Of a stretch of 18,233 nt of DNA, positions 9,301-15,035 are shown piece by piece. The notes under the pieces were generated by a model. It searched no databases. It saw nothing but the letters and a program-made list of their open reading frames with translations, and was not told where the DNA came from. The position numbers and the translations under genes were made by a program. Source of the DNA: Actinomycetes bacterium (GTDB lineage: Bacteria; Actinomycetota; Actinomycetes; Propionibacteriales; Propionibacteriaceae); the NCBI GenBank assembly GCA_029778515.1, contig JAKOQD010000083.1:1-18233 (forward strand). The letters are read 5' to 3'. Position 1 is the stretch's first letter; the number at the start of each line of letters is the position of its first letter.

Positions 9301-9403
9301 CGTGGCCGGCGACGACTCCTGGGGCTCCCGGCCGCATCCGGAGTATCGGCTGCCCGTTGCGCACGAGCTGACCTTCCGGTTCGGTTTCCGCGGCCTGGGG
9401 TAG
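6380..9403 (+). CDS. lacZ: Beta-galactosidase, glycoside hydrolase family 2 (LacZ type)
   Basis: It hydrolyses terminal beta-D-galactosides such as lactose in the cytoplasm; no signal peptide is present. The product is 1007 residues, close to E. coli LacZ. Domain order: sugar-binding jelly roll (from LNGTWKFHYAQNP, about residue 43), immunoglobulin-like domain, TIM barrel beginning near NGVNRHEFG (Asn332), and a C-terminal beta-galactosidase small-chain domain after about residue 730. The acid/base Glu447 lies in SCGNESFGG and the nucleophile Glu513 in ILCEYAHAMGNSFG, matching the LacZ active-site signatures. The GTG at 6380 overlaps the stop of the permease gene, which supports translational coupling. 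Preference for a longer galacto-oligosaccharide cannot be judged from sequence. It appears intact and is the last intact gene before the rearranged region. Confidence 0.95.
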   Translation: MSFDVSRLSDPTYVSDNRLGAHSDHRWFADAAEAAAGASSFEQCLNGTWKFHYAQNPAETVEGFEAVGFDCSGWDEIPVPAHIQLQGYDRPQYVNVQYPWDGLESVEPGRVPQRFNPVASYVRTFSLDRPLTDGERLSVSFKGAESALAVWVNGTWIGYGTDTFTPSEFDLTDALVEGENTLAAQVFKWSSGSWIEDQDFYRFSGLFRDVVLYRRPSVHVEDLLVRCTVPGDLAEAVVSVRVSLAGPGNVRARIEGVGDLTGGADGEWSVRIPAPRLWSTEDPYLYELVVEVFDDTDALVEYIPQPVGVRRFGIEDGVLKLNGRRVVFNGVNRHEFGLQGRVMTREQTEADLRIMKAANINAVRTSHYPNNSFFYELCDRYGLMVIDEMNLESHGLWDRIRWQGIGVEDAVPGDKPEWLPALLDRAANMLERDKNHPSIVMWSCGNESFGGTNILAVADWFRAHDSRPVHYEGVHWDPRYPQTTDVTSQMYTPAAEVEAYLATHRDKPFILCEYAHAMGNSFGAVDRYLDLAYREPLFQGGFIWDFADQAIRLVDRYGRQYFGYGGDCGEAPHDGDFSANGILFADHTPKPFLQEVRHVYQPFRIAISREGFEVENRLLFTSSAAYECVVTLAREGEVLHEQVIETGVAPGVTGTYALPFGLPLGPGEVTVDVVFRLRAATIWAPVGHTVASEQAVFSEPPAQHPPLVGLVETPRAPELVEGIHNVGVRGTHFSALFSRLYGGLVSYRYGGTPESGRELLRGIPQPNFWHAPTSNERGWGAPFTDGQWLQASRYPKPTMGDPKVRVVGGSVEARFTYALPTIPSSECELAYVVDAEGHVGVTMTVRPGEGLPELPEFGLLLATDADLHHLRWYGEGPEESYVDRRRGARLGVYSGEVADQLTPYVRPQEAGNHTGVRWAEVTADDGAGLRFDCVGGMEFSALPWTPFEIENALHPNELPPIHRTVLRPALMRRGVAGDDSWGSRPHPEYRLPVAHELTFRFGFRGLG

Positions 9404-9442
9404 GCGTCCTCGACCAGGGCGACAACAGTTGCGGAGCCTCGG

Positions 9443-10477
9443 TTGAGCAACACACCTCGGACCTCGAACACGGGTTGGGTTGACGGCTTGCTCATGCGCA
9501 GTGGGGCAGGTGGGGCACCCAGGGTGACCGCTGAACTCAACGACGGCGTCCCGGACGGCGAGCGGGTGAACCACAAGCGGGTCGCCCGGGTGATGAAGGC
9601 CCACGATCTGGCCGGGATCCGGCTGCGCCGCCGGGTCCGGACCACGCTGCCCGAGCCGGCCGACCAGAAGTATCCCGACCTGCTCAAGCGCGACTTCACC
9701 GCCCAGGCGCCGAACCAGCGCTACGTCGGTGACATTACCTGCCTGCCGCTGCCCGAGGGCCGCAACCTGTACCTGGCCACCGTGATCGACTGCTTCTCCC
9801 GGAAACTCGCCGGCTGGGCGATCGCCGACCACATGCGCACCGAACTCGTCGAAGACGCCCTGAAGGCCGCCTGCGTCACCGGACCAGAGCCCCAACCGGG
9901 CGCGCCCACCGCGCCGCCACCCAGCCCCGACGCGCCAGCCAACGGCGCGGGACGCACGCTGCTGGTCTACTTCTCCCGAGCCGGCGAGAACTACTACTAC
10001 GGCGATCGCCGCAACCTCGACATCGGCAACACCGCTGCCCTCGCCGGCCTGATCGCCGACCGGATCGACTGCGAGGTCTATGAGATCGAGGCCGCCGACC
10101 CCTACCCTGAGGCCTACGACCCCACCGTCACCCGGAACACCCAGGAGCGGCAAGCCAACGCCCGCCCGGCGATGGCCAACCCGCTCCCCGACCTCAGCGG
10201 CTACGACACCGTGCTGATCGGCAGCCCCGTCTGGGGCAGCCGCGCCCCGATGATCATGTCCACCTTCATCGAGAGCGTCGACCTCAAGGACAAGACGGTC
10301 CTCCCGTTCGTCACCTACGCCGTCAGCGGTATGAGCGGGATCGACGAGGACTACCGCAACGCGCTGCCGGACAGCGTCGTCCGGGACGGCCTCGCCGTCC
10401 AGGGAGAGGCCGTGGCGGACGCGACAGCAGCGATCGAGGATTGGCTCACGGTCAACGACCTGCTCACCCGCCGCTGA
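9443..10477 (+). CDS. In-frame fusion of an IS3-type transposase fragment to a flavodoxin domain
   Basis: The open frame encodes two unrelated parts. Residues about 24-144 match the IS3/IS481-type integrase region: GAPRVTAEL helix-turn-helix part, then the first catalytic Asp97 (YVGDITCLPL) and second Asp116 (TVIDCFSRKLAGW). The third acidic residue of the DDE triad is missing. A Pro/Ala-rich linker follows (about 147-170). Residues 171-344 then form a flavodoxin: LLVYFSRAGENYYY and IGNTAALA at the FMN phosphate end, GSPVWGSRAPMIMSTF, and PFVTYAVSGMSG. Related actinobacterial flavodoxins of this type commonly have a secretion or lipoprotein signal before such a linker (family knowledge). Here that signal appears to have been replaced by transposase sequence. 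TTG 9443 or ATG 9494 could start translation, but no good ribosome binding site is seen. It may be a dead remnant. The flavodoxin half itself looks undamaged. Confidence 0.75.
   Translation: MSNTPRTSNTGWVDGLLMRSGAGGAPRVTAELNDGVPDGERVNHKRVARVMKAHDLAGIRLRRRVRTTLPEPADQKYPDLLKRDFTAQAPNQRYVGDITCLPLPEGRNLYLATVIDCFSRKLAGWAIADHMRTELVEDALKAACVTGPEPQPGAPTAPPPSPDAPANGAGRTLLVYFSRAGENYYYGDRRNLDIGNTAALAGLIADRIDCEVYEIEAADPYPEAYDPTVTRNTQERQANARPAMANPLPDLSGYDTVLIGSPVWGSRAPMIMSTFIESVDLKDKTVLPFVTYAVSGMSGIDEDYRNALPDSVVRDGLAVQGEAVADATAAIEDWLTVNDLLTRR
9509..9875 (+). mobile_element. IS3-family transposase (orfB) remnant, truncated at both ends
   Basis: Homology of the orfB/DDE type begins abruptly at about 9509 (GAPRVTAEL) and ends at about 9875, just after EDALKAAC. 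The OrfA part, the N-terminal region of OrfB, the third catalytic residue and both terminal inverted repeats are absent, so the piece cannot move. Its right end is joined directly to the flavodoxin linker. The left end follows about 100 bp of unassigned DNA after lacZ. Confidence 0.75.
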
Positions 10478-10651
10478 TCAGCTACGCCAACGGCGTCGAC
10501 CCTGAGCGCAGTGAAGAGGTCGTCCTGGGTCTGCGACCACCCGGCAACGCACTCGCGGAACTCCGGCGAACTGGGTCCCGGAGTTCCCGGTACCGCCGAC
10601 CAGGCGATCTCGTCCACGGCGGCCAGTCTGTGGAAGGCGCCGCTCAGTCAT
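10478..10651 (-). pseudogene. 5' fragment of an unidentified gene truncated by the rearrangement
   Basis: Downstream of the minus-strand permease, a strong ribosome binding site (AAGGAG, 10659-10664) stands 7 nt before ATG 10651. The ATG frame has poor codon use and stops after about 55 codons. The frame beginning at CTG 10647 has GC-rich third positions and reads like protein (LSGAFHRLAAVDEIAWSAVPG, then SSPEFRECVAGWSQTQDDL). It then runs out against the 3' end of the flavodoxin gene. Either the start codon mutated (ATG to CTG) or a small indel separates the ATG from the coding frame. I do not recognise the family. It was probably the next gene of the sugar operon that includes the permease at 10699. 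Confidence 0.45.
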
Positions 10652-10698
10652 CAACCATCTCCTTCACGGATACCCAAAGCCCACGAAGCGGCGACGGA

Positions 10699-11610
10699 TC
10701 ACCCCTTCACTGCGCCGGCGGCCAGTCCCGACTGCCAGTACCGCTGCAGGAAGAGGAACAGCAGCACCAGCGGAACGACGCCCAGCAGCGCACCCAGCAT
10801 GACTGCGCCCTTGTCGGGGCTGAAGTAGCTCATCATCCCGTACAGGCCGAGGGTGACCGGCTTGAGTTCCGGGGAGGAGATCATCAGCAGGGGCAACAGG
10901 AAGTTGTTCCAGGTGGCCACGAAGATGAACAGGAAGATCGTCACCATCGCCGGCGCCAGCAGCCGCAGCACCATCGTGAAGAAGATCCGGAACTCGCCCG
11001 CCCCGTCGATCCGGGCGGCTTCGATCATCTCGGTGGGTACCGATGAGTCGGCGTACACATTGCCCAGGAAGACCCCGAAGGGGCTGACCAGCGACGGGAT
11101 CAGGATTGCCCAGACGGTGTTCACCAGGCCCAGGGAGTGGAAGACGAGGTACAGCGGTACGGTCAGCAGCGCGATCGGCATAAGCAGGCCGGTCATGATG
11201 ACCACCAGCAGCGCACGACGGCCCGGGAAGGCGAACTTGGCGATCGCGTAGCCGCAGGCCACCGAGATCAGGGTGCCGACGGCGGCCGCCACCGTGGAGT
11301 AGAACATCGAGTTCAGTACCCAGCGCGGGAAGAGGTTCTGGGTCCAGCTCATCAGGGACGTCCAGTTGGCGTCCCAGTTCAACTCGGCGAACCAGAACCC
11401 GAAGGTGGCGAGCAGGTCCCGGTTCGACTTGGATGAGGCGATGATCATCCACATGATCGGCATCAGGAAGTAGACCCCGACCGCGACGAGCAGGATCAGC
11501 GTGAGGTTCCGGGCCATGGTGGACGGTGCGTAGGCCCGGGGCGGCAGCCCTCCCACCGAGGGACGGAACTCCTGACCGCGGGGAGTGGTGGCGAGAGTTG
11601 GCTTGGCCAC
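10699..11610 (-). CDS. CUT1 sugar ABC transporter permease, component 2, orphaned
   Basis: This is an inner-membrane channel subunit of a second carbohydrate importer. The product is 303 residues from GTG 11610, which lies 5 nt after the stop of the upstream permease fragment. An in-frame ATG at 11517 is an alternative that would give a shorter N-terminus. The sequence shows a hydrophobic first helix (LTLILLVAVGVYFLMPIMW), further membrane segments, the EAA loop EAARIDGAGEFRIFFTMVL and the VATWNNFLLPLLMI stretch of MalG-type subunits. It ends GAVKG. The gene itself looks intact. Its partner permease has lost most of its N-terminus, and no binding protein or ATPase is adjacent, so the transporter is very likely non-functional unless other loci supply the missing parts. 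Confidence 0.9.
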   Translation of the reverse strand: MAKPTLATTPRGQEFRPSVGGLPPRAYAPSTMARNLTLILLVAVGVYFLMPIMWMIIASSKSNRDLLATFGFWFAELNWDANWTSLMSWTQNLFPRWVLNSMFYSTVAAAVGTLISVACGYAIAKFAFPGRRALLVVIMTGLLMPIALLTVPLYLVFHSLGLVNTVWAILIPSLVSPFGVFLGNVYADSSVPTEMIEAARIDGAGEFRIFFTMVLRLLAPAMVTIFLFIFVATWNNFLLPLLMISSPELKPVTLGLYGMMSYFSPDKGAVMLGALLGVVPLVLLFLFLQRYWQSGLAAGAVKG

Positions 11611-11615
11611 GGTGC

Positions 11616-11941
11616 TCAGTCCGCCTTTCGCTGGACGAGGGCGTAGAGGACGGCGAGGACACCGGCCACCAGCGCCATCAGGATCGAAATGGCCGACGGC
11701 GGCCCGGCGCCGCTCGGAGTGATCGCTCCCATCATGGTGTTGTAGGCCATCATCATCGGGGTGTAGTCGTGGCCCATCCAGGACGCAATGGTGCGCATCA
11801 CCGCCGGTTCGTTGAACAGCTGGATCGTGCCGATGATCGACAGCAGGACCGCCAGCAACGCGGCGCCTCGAATCAACGGGATCTTGATCTTCGTGGTGAT
11901 CTGCCAGCCGTTGGCGCCGTCGATCCGGGCCGCCTCGTAGA
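11616..11941 (-). pseudogene. C-terminal fragment of CUT1 permease component 1
   Basis: The frame from about 11941 to TGA 11616-11618 encodes only the end of a MalF-type permease. It opens at the EAA loop (YEAARIDGANGWQITTKIKI) and contains the last two membrane helices (IRGAALLAVLLSIIGTIQLF and ISILMALVAGVLAVLYAL). It ends VQRKAD, 5 nt before the next permease start. About two thirds of a normal 300-residue permease is missing. Homology stops at the residues before the EAA motif, exactly where plus-strand homology to an FCD regulator begins. This is a rearrangement breakpoint rather than gradual decay. Confidence 0.85.
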
Positions 11942-12403
11942 GACGACTTCGAGGTCCTGCGGCAGGTCGTCGAAGTGCGCGTTGCCCTCGACCTCGCCCT
12001 CGCGCCAGGAGTGGTCGAACGTCTCGCCGGAGGCAACGAACCCGAACTCACCTCACTGTGCGACGAGATGACGTCTGCCGCCGAGCGGAACGAGTTGTTC
12101 GCCGCCGCCGATCGGGCCTTCCACCTGTCGCTGGCTGCGCGGCTCGGCAACGAAATCTACGGCCAGCTCGTCGCCGCCTTCTGGGACGTGCATACGATCG
12201 TGGCCCCACGCCTCGGCGTCCCCAGTACGCGTGACGCGGTCGACACCGCGCTGGCGCACCGAGCCATGCTGAGCGCCGCGCTGAGCGGGAACCTGGACGC
12301 CTATCGAGAGGCCGTGTCAGCGCACTACCGGCCGCTCCTGCGCTCCCTCGGATCCGCCCAGCAGCACGGTCTCACCACGACGCTCGAACCCGTCCCTAGC
12401 TGA
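11942..12403 (+). pseudogene. C-terminal FCD domain of a GntR/FadR-type regulator, N-terminus lost
   Basis: From 11942 the plus strand encodes about 153 residues typical of the all-helical FCD ligand-binding domain: DDFEVLRQVVEVRVALDLAL at the start, AADRAFHLSLAARLGNEIYG with the usual metal/ligand-site Asp and His, then AHRAMLSAALSGNLDAYREA and the final His-containing helix. It ends with TGA 12401-12403. The winged helix-turn-helix that should precede it is absent, because the DNA to the left is a permease gene on the opposite strand. A GTG at 11975 could start translation, but the product could not bind DNA. It is best called a truncated pseudogene created by the junction at about 11941. 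Confidence 0.8.
11947..11975. repeat. Imperfect 14-bp palindrome at the permease/regulator junction
   Basis: The arms 11947-11960 and 11962-11975 match at 12 of 14 positions around a single central base. It begins within 7 bp of the breakpoint between the two truncated genes. It may simply be codons of the FCD domain (FEVLRQVVE), or it may have favoured breakage; sequence alone cannot decide. Confidence 0.4.
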
Positions 12404-12572
12404 GGAGGCAGGAGCGGCAACCGGGCGGATCGGACCGGTCGTCACGGCTGTGGTCGCCGTGCCCAGGTTCGGCAGGCCCCACTGGCCGGTCTCGGAGGAG
12501 CGCCGGAGCGGCCATCGGAAGCTCGTGCAGCGCAAGGCACGCCGCTCACCGACAGACCGAGCCGTCCGATGA
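12404..12572. other. No gene recognised between the FCD fragment and the IS110 remnant
   Basis: GC-rich sequence with open frames on both strands but no recognisable product or repeat. It may include a degenerate 5' part of the IS110-type element that follows. Confidence 0.3.
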
Positions 12573-12858
12573 GTGCCTCGGCTCGGGAAGCTGCTGATCC
12601 GGCACGGGCACGTGTACAACGGCGGACCCGCCTGGACCCCTGACCACCAGCGGTGGCTGCGTGGCATCCGGTTCGACCAATACGGCACCCAGGCCGCGTT
12701 CGACACCTGCTTCGAAGACGTCATCTTCACCGCAGCACGCAGGCAACAAACGCCTCCACCAGCGTTTGGCTCCACTTCGACGCCCGCCACAAACGGCCGC
12801 CAACGTCGCGATCGCCCGCGAGCTGGCCGGCTGGTGCTGGGCCCTGGCCACCATGTAG
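12573..12858 (+). pseudogene. IS110-family transposase remnant with frameshifts
   Basis: Three frames together give the C-terminal half of an IS110/IS116/IS902-type transposase. From about 12573, LGKLLIRHGHVYNGG, then WTPDHQRWLRGIRFDQ and GTQAAFDTCFEDVIF lie in one frame. KRLHQR (near 12750) and the ending ANVAIARELAGWCWALATM (stop TAG 12856-12858) lie in a second frame. A short WLHFDARHKRP piece between them is in a third frame. In intact members these are consecutive (family knowledge). The N-terminal DEDD catalytic domain is missing, and a segment between FEDVIF and KRLHQR seems deleted. The element is inactive. No element ends were identified. Confidence 0.8.
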
Positions 12859-13125
12859 CCGGGAACACAAACGTTCGCGAACGCCGGAAGGGCACGCGTA
12901 TCGGAGTGACCCGCGCTTCTACTGCGAACCCCACAACCGGGGTTTCGACCTCAGACCAGCGGCAACGCCCCAGCCGAACAACCCGTCAGGCGGTATCCAA
13001 CCCGCATATCAGTCTGACCACCGCGTCGACGACCACGCCGACAGGCCACCAGCCCCGTGAACAACAGCGGCGGCGTCCCCCCGACCACGGAGGACGCCAC
13101 CACGCCATACCCCCTTGACAAGAAA
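12859..13125. other. No gene seen between the IS110 and GH3 remnants
   Basis: No frame here has recognisable homology. A TTGACA hexamer occurs at 13117-13122 but has no -10 partner at proper spacing. It is probably residual DNA downstream of the IS110 element and of the GH3 stop codon. Confidence 0.35.
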
Positions 13126-13620
13126 TCAGTAGCGCAGGGCGTGGCCGAACCGGAAGGTGGGCTCGGCCGTGTCGAACGGAACGTCGCTGCGGCTGGCGAT
13201 CACCGCGTCCATGGATCCGGGCAGATCGAAGGGCAGCGAGCCGAGCGGCTCGCGCTCGCCGAATAGCACCCGGAGCACCGCCGCATCGCAGGCGCGCCGT
13301 AGTTGGCGATGACGGCGGCCGCGGACTTATCAAGCCCACCGAGCACGGCGGGTCGCTCCAGGTAGGGTCGATCACTGTTGGCGCGGCGGCGACGATCGTC
13401 CCGATCCGCTCAAGCTGCTCCGCCGTGAATTCGAGGGATCCCGCGTGGAAGAACGCCTCGAACCCGTTGTTTCGCGGCTCGTAGGGCGCTTTCAGCCGCA
13501 GGATCGCGACGTCGGCCTGCTCAGGCGCGTCCACCACGCTCGCGTACGCGCCAAGAGCATCGGCGGCCACGCCTTCGGCGTAGACACGGACGCCGCGGCT
13601 CAGGGGAAGAACCTGGTCCC
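13126..13620 (-). pseudogene. C-terminal fragment of a glycoside hydrolase family 3 enzyme, two frameshifts
   Basis: Read on the minus strand, the pieces follow the C-terminal region of GH3 beta-glucosidase/xylosidase-type enzymes. The first is QVLPLSRGVRVYAEG and ADVAILRLKAPYEPR to VID. A one-base deletion near 13364-13368 shifts to LERPAVLGGLDKSAAAVIANYGA. A second indel near 13289-13298 shifts to CDAAVLRVLFGEREPLGSLP, ending in FRFGHALRY with TGA 13126-13128. The catalytic N-terminal barrel is absent. Homology appears to begin near 13620, next to the integrase gene, so truncation probably accompanied insertion or recombination there. It may once have belonged to the sugar locus of the permease at 10699, but that is inference. 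Confidence 0.8.
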
Positions 13621-13696
13621 TAGCCGAGTGGGACGGCGAAGCGCTTGGAAGCGGTTGAAGGGACGAGCCGGCCTTCTATGCCGGATGAAGAGTCGG

Positions 13697-14863
13697 TCAG
13701 GCTTCCGCCAGTCTCGACAGCGCCTCAGCGATCGCCTTGTCGCGGTCGGCTGCCGCGTGCTGGTAGCGCATGGCGGCGCTGGATGTCGAGTGGCCGAGCC
13801 TGCCCATGAGTTCGGCGAGGGTGGCGCCGGTCTGGGCAGCCAGGACGGCGCCGGTGTGGCGCAGGTCGTGGAATCGCAGGTCGGGCCGTCCGGCCTTCAC
13901 CCTTGCCTGGTGGTACTGCCAGCCGAACGCGCGCGGGTGGATGTGGTTTCCGGTGGACGAGGCGAACAGCATCGCGTCCCGGCCGCGGTCGGTGTGCTCG
14001 GCCAGATGTGCCTCCACAGCCGGGAGGATGTGCGGCGGAATATGCACCTCGCGAAGGCCGGCCTCACTCTTGGGAGTCCCCACGACGGCCTTGGAGACCA
14101 GCTTGCCGGTCTCCGGATCCCGGACGCTGGGCCAGGTCACGCCGCGGGCCACGGTGATGGTCCCCCGCTTCAGGTCGATGTCTCGACGTCGGAGTTCGGC
14201 GATCTCGCCGTACCGAAGTGCGCACCAGCCGCCCAGCAGGACGGCCAGCTGGAGCCGCTTGGGCATGTTCGCGGCGATCGCAGCCAGCTCGGCAGGGGTC
14301 GCCGGCGTGATCTTCCTGGCCCGCTGGGCGCGCCCGGCGCCCGGGATCTTGCACGGGTTGGTCGGAATCAGCTTCTTATCGGTGGCGGTCGTGGTGATCG
14401 CCCGCAGCAGCTGGTAGACGTGCGCGCGCTGGGTGGGCGTCTCGGCGTCAAGGTCGTCGTACCACTCCTGAACCCGGGTCGGGGTGAGCTGCCGCAGCGG
14501 CAGGCTCCCCAGCGTCGGGAGGATGTGTCCGTCGAGGTAGCGCCGGTAATCGGCGACCGTCCGCGCTTTGAGCGGCTCGCCCTTGGCCGTCTTGCGGCTG
14601 GCCAGCCACTCGTCGGCGAAGTCCCTGAAACTCTGCCCCACGGCCCTGCGGACCGCTCGCCGCTCGCTCGGCGGCGTCCACACGTCGAGGTCGATCAGCT
14701 TGCGTTCGGCGGCCAGCCAGGCCACGGCGTCGTCCTTGCTCATGAACGTCGAGGGCGGGCTGTGAAGCTGGGTGTCCGGGCCGGTGTAGGCCGCCTGCCA
14801 GCGCTTCGACGGCAGCTGCCGCAGGCGTCCGAAGCCTCGCCGCTCCCGCTGTTCGTGCAACAT
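13697..14863 (-). CDS. Tyrosine recombinase (phage/ICE-type integrase)
   Basis: This is a site-specific recombinase for integration and excision of a mobile element. From ATG 14863 the product is 388 residues. It has an N-terminal arm-binding segment (QLPSKRWQAAYTGPD), a SAM-like core-binding domain (SFRDFADEWLASR to LTPTRVQEWYDDL) and a complete catalytic domain: Arg217 in CALRYGEIAEL, a Lys in GTPKSEAGLREV, His332-x-x-Arg335 in HDLRHTG, His358 in LGHST and nucleophile Tyr367 in MRYQHA. Every catalytic residue is present, unlike its damaged neighbours. The ATG at 14863 is preferred: TATATT 6 nt upstream would be a -10 box for a leaderless mRNA. An in-frame ATG at 14956 would add 31 atypical residues. 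No excisionase gene is visible. Confidence 0.93.
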   Translation of the reverse strand: MLHEQRERRGFGRLRQLPSKRWQAAYTGPDTQLHSPPSTFMSKDDAVAWLAAERKLIDLDVWTPPSERRAVRRAVGQSFRDFADEWLASRKTAKGEPLKARTVADYRRYLDGHILPTLGSLPLRQLTPTRVQEWYDDLDAETPTQRAHVYQLLRAITTTATDKKLIPTNPCKIPGAGRAQRARKITPATPAELAAIAANMPKRLQLAVLLGGWCALRYGEIAELRRRDIDLKRGTITVARGVTWPSVRDPETGKLVSKAVVGTPKSEAGLREVHIPPHILPAVEAHLAEHTDRGRDAMLFASSTGNHIHPRAFGWQYHQARVKAGRPDLRFHDLRHTGAVLAAQTGATLAELMGRLGHSTSSAAMRYQHAAADRDKAIAEALSRLAEA

Positions 14864-14875
14864 ACGTGCAATATA
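14854..14875 (-). promoter_or_regulatory. Integrase promoter -10 and start codon inside an 11-bp tandem repeat
   Basis: CGTGCAACATA (14854-14864) is followed at once by CGTGCAATATA (14865-14875), identical at 10 of 11 positions and one helical turn apart. On the minus strand, copy two holds the putative -10 TATATT (14870-14875) and copy one holds the integrase start codon (14861-14863). This could be an operator for autoregulation or for a repressor. No clear -35 is seen. Confidence 0.5.
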
Positions 14876-14891
14876 GCAGCCCATCAGCGCC

Positions 14892-15023
14892 CACGTCTGC
14901 CCACTTCTGCCCAAGTAACGGGGCGCGTATGGTGAGGCGTACGGCCTAGTCAGCACGGCTCTTACAAGGGGGTATCCCGTTACTCGTCACTTCTGCGAGT
15001 ATCTGGATCGAGTCCCGTTACTC
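14892..15023. repeat. Cluster of short repeats upstream of the integrase gene (possible attachment-site arms)
   Basis: CACTTCTGC occurs at 14902-14910 and 14988-14996, with a one-mismatch copy CACGTCTGC at 14892-14900. CCCGTTACTC occurs at 14976-14985 and 15014-15023. Its core is present inverted (GTAACGGG) at 14915-14922. The region is otherwise non-coding and lies between the 5' end of the integrase and the 3' end of the serine recombinase remnant. Such arrays are usual as arm sites for tyrosine integrases. The crossover core was not identified. Confidence 0.5.
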
Positions 15024-15035
15024 ACCCCAAACGGG

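Noticed and set aside
9404..9508. Possible small coding fragments on either strand between lacZ and the IS3 remnant
   Set aside because: Both strands give protein-like peptides of about 25-30 residues, but neither can be tied to a family or to a start signal.
10473..10482. Palindrome GCTGATCAGC over the flavodoxin stop codon
   Set aside because: Ten bases only, with no loop or T tract; it is expected by chance in DNA of this composition.
13668..13684. 5-bp stem with a 7-nt loop downstream of the integrase stop as a terminator
   Set aside because: The stem is short and no T run follows on the minus strand; too weak to call.
13445..14935. A 496-codon plus-strand open frame opposite the integrase
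   Set aside because: The minus strand encodes a complete tyrosine recombinase with all catalytic residues; the plus frame has no recognisable domain.
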